Shown here piece after piece: positions 58,286-64,000 of a stretch of 64,000 nucleotides of DNA (positions are counted from its first letter, which is position 1; each line of letters starts with the position of its first letter). Where the stretch lies: contig NZ_SNXU01000001.1 of the NCBI RefSeq assembly GCF_004362515.1, forward strand, positions 2,914,001 through 2,978,000, given 5' to 3'. The DNA comes from Actinokineospora alba. GTDB lineage: Bacteria; Actinomycetota; Actinomycetes; Mycobacteriales; Pseudonocardiaceae. Made by a program: the position numbers and the translations under genes. Under the pieces are notes generated by a model. It did not search any database. It worked only from the letters and a program-made list of their open reading frames with translations, and was not told where the DNA came from.

Positions 58286-59353
58286 TCAGATCGGCCGGGC
58301 GGCCAGGCGGTCGGCGATGATGTCGCGGATCTGTCCGATCAGGACTGTGCGCCGTTGGACGACGTCGCGGTGACGCTCGTTGGACAAATCGGCGGGGTAA
58401 TGGCGGGCGAGATTGTTGGAAATGACGTGCAGGTAGCCGAAACCGATTCCCGCGCGGTGCGCGGCTGCCCCCATGGGGCCGATCTCCGGATCGACGAAGG
58501 CGTGGCCGGCGTGCTCGGTCAGCCAGTCCCGGTTCTCCAGCAGGATCGAGGGCGAGGTGACGTGGATGCCGGTGTGCACGCCAGGTTGGGCGGTGGCGAA
58601 GTCACCGAAGAAGTCGGGCCACGTGACGAGACGTCCGCCTACGAGGCTGGTGTTTCCGGTGGCGAGTCGCGTGTTGGGTTCGATGTCGGGGTTCAGGGCG
58701 CCGACTTTGCCGACGTAGACGACGTCGCGGGCGCCGAGCTCGGCCAGGCGTGTGACGACCCGTCCGGCGACGTCGCCCCAGATGCTGTGCAGGAAACCGA
58801 GGTAGACCACCCGGCGTCCGTGGACTTGGGTGCGTTGCCAGGCGTAGCCGTGTCCGTAGGTCCACGTGCCGTCCGGTGGGGCGAGGTGGGCCAGGCCCCA
58901 GCCGACGATCACGAGGTCGCCGTCGAGGTCGAGGTCGAGTTGCTTCACTGCCTCACGGGATACCGCGGGGTCAGGCAGGTCGTAGGTGACAGTGTCGGCT
59001 GCCTTGCCGGTCATGAATAGGTACGTGGCGATGATCAGCGCGTAGTGGTGGACGTAGTCGGCGCCCGGGAACGCCTTGATGACGAGGTCTCGGCCGTTGA
59101 CCTGGGCGGTGGGGCGCTCGGAGTTGAACAGCTTGCCGTTCTTCTCGTGGGCGGAGATCACCGCTTGGCGGTCGTAGCCGCCGACGACGTGGACGCTGTC
59201 CCAGTCATGGTCCTGGATGAGGTGGTGCACCTTGATCTGGAGGTAGCGCAGAAGGCGGTCCGGGGCCATCGTGTGCCCGTCCACAGAGATGGGCGACGTG
59301 CGCGACGCCGTGCCGGGGCCTGTTGTCAGGACCGCGTTGGTAAGGACGTTCAT
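58286..59353 (-). CDS. Nucleoside-phosphorylase-superfamily-like protein
   Basis: 355 residues from ATG 59353, which shares one base with the stop of the upstream gene (TGATG). The C-terminal half has features of the PNP/UDP phosphorylase fold: ARDVVYVGKVGALNPDIEPN, LATGNTSLVGGRLVTWPDFF and FVDPEIGPMGAAAHRAGIGF with GYLHVISNNLA, corresponding to the phosphate/ribose loops and the conserved Glu-type purine-binding end (normally VDMExAA...ISD). The N-terminal half has no clear assignment. Cleavage or formation of a glycosidic bond to a (deaza)purine is a natural inference. The assignment is structural and moderate. Confidence 0.6.
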   Translation of the reverse strand: MNVLTNAVLTTGPGTASRTSPISVDGHTMAPDRLLRYLQIKVHHLIQDHDWDSVHVVGGYDRQAVISAHEKNGKLFNSERPTAQVNGRDLVIKAFPGADYVHHYALIIATYLFMTGKAADTVTYDLPDPAVSREAVKQLDLDLDGDLVIVGWGLAHLAPPDGTWTYGHGYAWQRTQVHGRRVVYLGFLHSIWGDVAGRVVTRLAELGARDVVYVGKVGALNPDIEPNTRLATGNTSLVGGRLVTWPDFFGDFATAQPGVHTGIHVTSPSILLENRDWLTEHAGHAFVDPEIGPMGAAAHRAGIGFGYLHVISNNLARHYPADLSNERHRDVVQRRTVLIGQIRDIIADRLAARPI

Positions 59354-60168
59354 CAGGCGGCCTCCGGGATCCGGACGCTGCTGCCCGCCGCCTCGCGGAC
59401 GACGGCGATGTTGCGTCGGATCAAGTCGAACCGCTCTTCGGGGATCCGGCCCAGCTCCTCGATTCGAGGGGTCGGAGGCTTCTCGTAGGGGCCATCGGGC
59501 AGCATCGCGATGCCCATCGCGCCGAGGATGACCGGCGCGGCGCCGTCGACCGAAGCGATCCATTCGTGCTCGCGCTGTTCGGCGAGTTCCAGGTGCCCGG
59601 TGCGGCCGAGGCCGAGCAGCCGATAGACGATGCTGTCCTCGACCATGCCGTGCTCTTCCAGGTACTGGGTGGCCGCCCAGCGGGTGCGGCAGAGCTGGTC
59701 TTCGGGCGCGGGACGCCGGGACGCAGGCAGCGCGATCGCTCCGACGTAATCGCTGGAAGCGAAGTAGTCGTAGCAGCGCAACCATTCCTGATCGTCTGCC
59801 GCGTGCAGCACCACGCACAGGCGGAACTCGTCGCTCAGTTCGAGGATCTCGCGGGCGGCTTCGTCGCTGGACTTGATGGTGGCGAGCCCGTCGCGCATGA
59901 CGTCCGGGAGGATGATCTCGCGGGCGTCGACTATGCGGGCTGCCGCGATCAGGTCGGCGGCCGGCAGGGCATGGCCCAGCTCGAAGACTCCGTTGTCGAC
60001 GATGATCTCCGCGCCCCGCTCGGCCTCGCGGTGGAAGAAGGTGCGGTAGGCGGCGTCGGTCAGCACACGTTGGGCTGCCACGTGGTGGACGCCGGCGGGC
60101 TCCTGTGCGACGAAGGCGTCCAGGTAGTCGGGCGGCGCGATCGCGGAGAAGGCGATGCTCTTGGTCAT
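59353..60168 (-). CDS. TGT/DpdA-like TIM-barrel protein (candidate deazaguanine transglycosylase)
   Basis: 271 residues from ATG 60168, coupled by TGATG to folE. Residues EIIVDNGVFELGHALPAADL (Asp58) and AREIILPDVMRDGLATIKSS (Asp89) resemble the strands of tRNA-guanine transglycosylase barrels (DSGGF-like motif and a second Asp), in the short form reported for phage DpdA-type DNA transglycosylases. RLCVVLHAADDQEWLRCYDY, YVGAIALPASR and YRLLGLGRTGHLEL follow as further barrel strands. There is no TGT zinc-binding C-terminus. Encoded with folE, queD and queE, exchange of guanine for a 7-deazaguanine in nucleic acid is the leading inference; nothing proves the target. Confidence 0.55.
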   Translation of the reverse strand: MTKSIAFSAIAPPDYLDAFVAQEPAGVHHVAAQRVLTDAAYRTFFHREAERGAEIIVDNGVFELGHALPAADLIAAARIVDAREIILPDVMRDGLATIKSSDEAAREILELSDEFRLCVVLHAADDQEWLRCYDYFASSDYVGAIALPASRRPAPEDQLCRTRWAATQYLEEHGMVEDSIVYRLLGLGRTGHLELAEQREHEWIASVDGAAPVILGAMGIAMLPDGPYEKPPTPRIEELGRIPEERFDLIRRNIAVVREAAGSSVRIPEAA

Positions 60169-60794
60169 CAGGCGGCCCTCCACCTGTCGGTGGCGAGGGT
60201 GAGGAATTGTTGGGAGAGCACAGGATCGCTCTCGAATCGACCACCGGCCAGCACTGTGGTGGTACGAGCTGCCTCCATCCGCACACCTCGCGCACTCATG
60301 CACAGGTGCGTGCCGCGGACCGCGACGGCCACGCCGTTGCTGCCGAGCACGACGGCGATCTCGTCCGCTACCTGCCGGGTGAAGCGCTCCTGCACCTGAA
60401 GGCGGCCCGCGTACTGCTGTGCGATGCGGCCGAACTTCGACAGGCCCATCACCTCGCCGTCCGGTACGTAGCCGACTGCGACGTCCAGGTTCATGGGCAG
60501 CAGGTGATGCTCACACAGTGACCAGACGCTCATGCCACCGATCACGACCAACTGGCCGCTCAGGTGTTGCTCGGTGAAGCAGGTCGGTGTGGCCGATGGC
60601 TGTGGGGAGAGGAAACTGCGCCACCATGCGGCGACTCTGGCCGGCGTGTCCGACAGGCCCTCCCGTCCGGGGTCCTCGCCGATCGCGGCCAGAAGTTGGC
60701 CGACAAGATCGGCGACGCGCTCGGTGTCGACCAGGCCAGGCGACGCCAGGTCCTGGCTTTCGCTGGGTGCCGGTCTGTCGAGGGTGTCGGTCAC
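60168..60794 (-). CDS. folE: GTP cyclohydrolase I
   Basis: Converts GTP to 7,8-dihydroneopterin triphosphate, the first step toward 7-deazaguanine (and folate). The 208-residue protein starts at GTG 60794. Zinc ligands are Cys94 and His97 in SLCEHHLLPMN and Cys165 in GTHLCMSARGV; EDPGREGLSDTPARVA and GLSKFGRIAQQYAGRLQVQE are family signatures. Genomes have a folate-operon folE elsewhere, so a copy with queD/queE points to a dedicated pathway. Its stop shares a base with the TGT-like gene start. Confidence 0.92.
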   Translation of the reverse strand: MTDTLDRPAPSESQDLASPGLVDTERVADLVGQLLAAIGEDPGREGLSDTPARVAAWWRSFLSPQPSATPTCFTEQHLSGQLVVIGGMSVWSLCEHHLLPMNLDVAVGYVPDGEVMGLSKFGRIAQQYAGRLQVQERFTRQVADEIAVVLGSNGVAVAVRGTHLCMSARGVRMEAARTTTVLAGGRFESDPVLSQQFLTLATDRWRAA

Positions 60795-60836
60795 GGATTC
60801 GCCTCGTTTCCGGGTTTGACAAATGAGTGAAGGACG

Positions 60837-60962
60837 TCAGTAGCGGCGGCTGGTACAGCCCCGGCGCCCAGGTTCTGGACAACCTGCCAGCGCAGCGACG
60901 GCGGCCGCGCGCATCAGGGTGGTCTTGGTCAGGTCCGCGGAACCCGTGCCCCGAAGGGACAT
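60837..60962 (-). CDS. Possible 41-residue small protein between queE and folE
   Basis: The 231-bp gap between queE and folE contains an ATG frame at 60962 reading MSLRGTGSADLTKTTLMRAA, AVAALAGCPEPGRRGCTSRR and Y. It is collinear with the operon and has two cysteines, but no strong ribosome site and no known family. It may be a real small protein, or chance. Confidence 0.22.
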   Translation of the reverse strand: MSLRGTGSADLTKTTLMRAAAVAALAGCPEPGRRGCTSRRY

Positions 60963-61025
60963 CACCGAGGTTGTCGTGCTGGCGCTGGGAAACGCCTGAC
61001 CCAGTGCTCGGTCTGGGAATTGGTG

Positions 61026-61730
61026 TCACCGCGCTCCGGTCAGGATGTGCAGGCGGGTGGAGACGTTCCACCCGCGATCAGTGGCCGGGCCGTAGAGCGC
61101 GTCCATGCCGGCCAGAACCTTCTCCTGGGTGGTGCCTTCCGGCATCACCCACACCGGAGCCAGCCGGTGCTCCTCGACGAGCTGGGCGATCTCGTCGAGG
61201 TCGCGGTCGGGTTCGGTGACCACGAACTTGAACACCGCGCGGTCTGTCGCAACCAACGTCGAGAGGGCATCGGCCTTGATTCGGCTGGAGTAGGTCATGC
61301 CGGAGTTCGCGAGTTTCGGACTCACCACCCAGAGGTCGACCAAGGAGGCAAGTTCCGGTGTGGGCGCAATCGTGCCGTTGGTTTCAACCTGCACCCGAAC
61401 GTTCGTCAGGCCGCTGGCGAGGGCGGTCATGGCGGGCTGCTGCAACATCGGCTCCCCGCCGGTGATCACCATCATGTCCACGCCGCGCTCACGCACCCAC
61501 GACACCAGCTCGGTGACGGGGACTCTGTCGCTGACCTCGGCCGGGTTGAACCTGTTCCAGTCCCAGCTCTCTGGGGTGTCGCAGTAGCCGCACCGGAGGT
61601 TGCACCGGGAGAACCGGACGAACACGCAGCGCTGCCCGGTCCACGGGCCTTCGCCCTGGAACGACTCGAACTTTTCCGTGAGAATCGCGGAACCCTCTAC
61701 ACGTCCGGGAGGCAAAGGCGGGGTGCTCAC
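61026..61730 (-). CDS. queE: 7-carboxy-7-deazaguanine synthase
   Basis: Radical-SAM enzyme that contracts 6-carboxytetrahydropterin to 7-carboxy-7-deazaguanine (CDG). GTG 61730 overlaps the queD stop by 4 bp (GTGA), fixing the start; the product is 234 residues. The cluster motif CxxxCxxC appears as SRCNLRCGYCDTPESW (Cys43, Cys47, Cys50), preceded by the substrate segment SFQGEGPWTGQRCVFVRFSR. VITGGEPMLQQPAM is the SAM-binding GGEP motif. VETNGTIAPT and VVSPKLANSG complete the family signature. All appear functional. Confidence 0.94.
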   Translation of the reverse strand: MSTPPLPPGRVEGSAILTEKFESFQGEGPWTGQRCVFVRFSRCNLRCGYCDTPESWDWNRFNPAEVSDRVPVTELVSWVRERGVDMMVITGGEPMLQQPAMTALASGLTNVRVQVETNGTIAPTPELASLVDLWVVSPKLANSGMTYSSRIKADALSTLVATDRAVFKFVVTEPDRDLDEIAQLVEEHRLAPVWVMPEGTTQEKVLAGMDALYGPATDRGWNVSTRLHILTGAR

Positions 61731-62416
61731 GAAGCGTCGCCTCGTTCCCACAGGCCGGTGGTGGTACCCGAGTCGACCCGTAAGGACACGAGTCGACCGC
61801 GGATCTCCGGCTCGACGTTGTCGATGAACCAGCCAGCCAGGTGAGCGACCAGTGCAGGGCCAGCAGCACGTAACCCCGCGTCGGCGTCAGGCGCCTGAAG
61901 GTACGTCCCGAACGGCTTCAGGTCGCCGAAATCGGTGATGAATCCAACCTCGTTGAGTCCGTCCGCCATCAGAACCAGCGTGACGTCGCCGTGGCTGGTC
62001 TTGAAGGTCTTCGAGATCGTGACCTCGCTGGTGACGCCGTCACAGCGTGCTGACGTGGCCGCAGTCTCCGACACCAACATCTCGACCAGCGTGATCGGCA
62101 TTGCCGATTCCATGTTGTCCCGGAACCACTCGGCAAGGTGCGCAGCGAGAAGCTCGCTCGTCGGGTGGAAGGTGACCTGCTCATTGAGCAACCGGTGGTC
62201 GAACGTCGCGGCCAGATAGTCCCCGAGAGGCGACAGGTCTCCGGGGGCGTCATCGTGCACGAGCGCCGAGGCGGTCACCGTGTAGTTGTGGCCGTGGTTG
62301 CGGTGACACTTGTGACCGGCCGGTAACTGCCTCAGCTCGTGGCTGGCGCTGAAGCCGAACGACTGCGAGATGGTGATCTGGCCGTCCGCCACGCACTTCT
62401 CCTCGGTGGCCTTCAT
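61727..62416 (-). CDS. queD: 6-carboxytetrahydropterin synthase, double-length QueD
   Basis: Forms 6-carboxy-5,6,7,8-tetrahydropterin from dihydroneopterin triphosphate. 229 residues, about twice a bacterial QueD, with two T-fold halves. The first half has zinc histidines His26, His41 and His43 and catalytic-type Cys37 in FSASHELRQLPAGHKCHRNH followed by GHNYTV. The second half lacks the HxH motif but keeps GLNEVGFITDFGDLKPFGTY, the DFGDLK element. The C-terminus SLRVDSGTTTGLWE supplies the family Glu region. It is the first gene of the operon, divergent from the XRE regulator. Confidence 0.9.
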   Translation of the reverse strand: MKATEEKCVADGQITISQSFGFSASHELRQLPAGHKCHRNHGHNYTVTASALVHDDAPGDLSPLGDYLAATFDHRLLNEQVTFHPTSELLAAHLAEWFRDNMESAMPITLVEMLVSETAATSARCDGVTSEVTISKTFKTSHGDVTLVLMADGLNEVGFITDFGDLKPFGTYLQAPDADAGLRAAGPALVAHLAGWFIDNVEPEIRGRLVSLRVDSGTTTGLWERGDAS

Positions 62417-62894
62417 GTAGCCCTTCTTCCTCGGTCATGCCGAACGGCACTTGGGCGATGTGCGCTGGCGGCGGAGCTGTCCTTGCCGGGCCGGACGACG
62501 CAGCGGCCAGGAAATGGCCGAGCCCTCAATGCGGTGCATCGAGCGTGCTCACCAGCACGTCCGCGTGAAACGGGGACTCCCCATCGACGGGGAGGGTGGT
62601 CTGGCCATCGGACATCCACAGCCGCACGTTCTGGTGAAAGCACTACTAGTCACGCGGGCTGCCGTTGGAGATAGAAGCCCGCTCAGACCGCAGCGCCCTC
62701 AGTCAACTTCCAATGATCAACGGCTGCCAGAGCGACGACGCGGCGGCAATGAGGCGGCAACGAGGCGTCACTGTCTCTGACCTGCAGAAACGCCTTTTGT
62801 GTGGCGGTAGTCCGAACGGGTACTGCTCGACGAGCGGGTGATCAGACTTGACCGGTAGCTGGCTATCGTGGCACTGGGCCGACGGAGCGAGGTG
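62417..62894. promoter_or_regulatory. Divergent region between queD and the XRE regulator
   Basis: 478 bp with no supported gene. It must contain the promoters of the deazaguanine operon and of the divergent regulator. No single convincing operator or preQ1 riboswitch-like element was recognised by eye. Confidence 0.4.
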
Positions 62895-64000
62895 ATGTTC
62901 ATGGGCGACAGGCGAGAGGCGTTCGCAGCGCGGCGTGAGCTGATGGGCTACACCCAAGAAAGCCTCGCCGCAGCCGTCGGTGTGGAGTTTTCCACCGTCG
63001 GCCGCTGGGAACGCGGTGATTTGACCCCCCAGCCGTACCGCAGGCCACGTATCGCGAAGGCGCTGGGGATCAGCCTCGAAGAGCTGGGCACGTTGCTCAC
63101 GTCGGCGCCATCCCGGCAGGCGACTGCTCCGCCCTCGGCCGCCGCACCAGCCCGAGCGGCGAATGCTGGCGCAGGAGGCCCGCTCGACACGCAGCCCACC
63201 GCGCACGGTGGTGCTCAAGTCCGTCTCGAAGCCGCAGCGCCACGAACGGGTGGCAGGCTGTTCGGAAGGGAGGCCGTCCCTGTCCAGCCCGACCTCGCGG
63301 AGACAGACGACATGAACCGTCGAGACCTACTGCGCCTGTTCACCATGAGTGGTGCCCTGCTGGCGTTGCCTGCGGTCGAACCGGTCCTCGACGACGTGGA
63401 CAGGCTTGCCGCGGTGGCTCGAACCGGCGCGGTGGATTCTGCGGCGACAGCCGAATTCACCCAGCTCAACAGCCACCTGTGGCGGGTCTACGCACTCGCA
63501 CCGACCAAGAGCCAGGTACTTCCCCTCGTCCGCGCGCAGCTCGACGTCCTGTCGATGGGCCTGCGTCACCCACAGAACTCGGCCATCCGGCAGCGGCTCT
63601 GCGAGTTGTCCGCCGACCTCTTCCAGTTGGCGGGTGAGATCTTCTTCGACGGTGACCGCTACACCGACGCCGCCCACTGCTACACCCTGGCCGCGGCAGC
63701 CAGCAAGGAAGCCGATGCCCCGGACCTCTGGTCGTGCGCGCTGACCAGGCACGCTTTCATCGCCGTGTACGAGCGTCAGTTCGATGATGCCGCTCCGCTA
63801 CTCGCACTGGCCGCCAACCTGGCCCGCCGAGGCGATCCCGCCCTCTCGACCCGGCAATGGATCGCAGCCGTGCAGGCAGAAACCTTCGCCGGTCTTGGCG
63901 ACTTGGACGCCTGCCAGCGCGCACTCGACATGGCAGCCGAGGTCCAGCACCTTCAGGCGCCGGTCCACAACGGTGGCTGGCTCCGATTCGACGGCTCCCG
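62895..64000 (+). CDS. XRE-family regulator with TPR-like domain (3' end cut by window)
   Basis: Starts at ATG 62895 (MFMGDRREAFAARRELMGYT) or 62901. The XRE helix-turn-helix is YTQESLAAAVGVEFSTVGRW followed by ERGDLTPQPYRRPRIAKALG. After a Pro/Ala linker comes MNRRDLLRLFTMSGALLALP, a segment common in Streptomyces-type XRE regulators, then helical TPR-like sequence (YALAPTKSQVLPLVRAQLDV, ADLFQLAGEIFFDGDRYTDA). The protein is still open at the window end. Its divergent position makes it the probable regulator of the deazaguanine operon. Confidence 0.88.
   Translation, partial: MFMGDRREAFAARRELMGYTQESLAAAVGVEFSTVGRWERGDLTPQPYRRPRIAKALGISLEELGTLLTSAPSRQATAPPSAAAPARAANAGAGGPLDTQPTAHGGAQVRLEAAAPRTGGRLFGREAVPVQPDLAETDDMNRRDLLRLFTMSGALLALPAVEPVLDDVDRLAAVARTGAVDSAATAEFTQLNSHLWRVYALAPTKSQVLPLVRAQLDVLSMGLRHPQNSAIRQRLCELSADLFQLAGEIFFDGDRYTDAAHCYTLAAAASKEADAPDLWSCALTRHAFIAVYERQFDDAAPLLALAANLARRGDPALSTRQWIAAVQAETFAGLGDLDACQRALDMAAEVQHLQAPVHNGGWLRFDGS

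Overview
The window is high-GC DNA with GTG/ATG starts, many 4-bp start/stop overlaps, SARP and NB-ARC regulators, ricin-type secreted proteins and a Pup protein. Together these point to a filamentous actinomycete, most plausibly of the Pseudonocardiaceae; this is inferred from gene content only. It reads as an accessory region: complete metabolic operons separated by decayed insertion sequences and gene fragments. No rRNA, convincing tRNA or CRISPR array was seen.

Layout. 0-5.6 kb: a carbohydrate ABC transporter operon (minus strand), divergent from an OmpR-type response regulator and histidine kinase. 5.8-10.3 kb: a frameshifted secreted protein, a broken SARP regulator, an FMN oxidoreductase, an intact-looking IS5-family element with a TA duplication, and paaB/paaC remnants. 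10.5-20 kb: a seven-gene minus-strand operon for oligopeptide-type uptake (binding protein, permease, fused permease-ATPase, ATPase) and three hydrolases (deacetylase, amidohydrolase, M20 peptidase), divergent from an Lrp/AsnC regulator with a clear operator candidate. 21-28 kb: an APH-fold kinase, a TetR regulator, a dead IS982-type copy, a natural fusion of an AGXT2L-like PLP enzyme with an aldehyde dehydrogenase, and an NAD-dependent epimerase. I infer kinase, phospho-lyase and aldehyde oxidation steps on an amino alcohol or hydroxylated amino acid.

28-38 kb: a compact secondary-metabolite locus flanked by two NB-ARC/TPR regulators. It holds a CloQ-like aromatic prenyltransferase, a class II aldolase-family protein of the CloR type, a P450, an FAD monooxygenase and a methyltransferase, which suggests a prenylated 4-hydroxybenzoate- or hydroquinone-type product.

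38-54 kb: a graveyard of IS3, IS30, ISL3 and IS21 copies, a tyrosine-recombinase fragment and a primase-associated gene (traces of an integrative element). Scattered among them are small secreted proteins with strong terminators, a beta-helix lipoprotein, a 42-bp perfect palindrome, and a stand-alone Pup (prokaryotic ubiquitin-like protein) gene next to a DUF2017-like gene.

54.6-64 kb: a Nudix gene, then a tightly coupled minus-strand operon with queD, queE, folE, a TGT/DpdA-like TIM-barrel protein, a nucleoside-phosphorylase-like protein, a thymidylate-kinase/DUF2797 fusion, a methyltransferase and a second Nudix gene. An XRE/TPR regulator diverges from it and runs off the window. This operon makes the 7-deazaguanine scaffold and carries enzymes expected to handle modified bases and nucleotides. 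It is the strongest candidate here for an undescribed system, followed by the Pup pair, the prenylated-phenol cluster and the PLP-ALDH fusion pathway.
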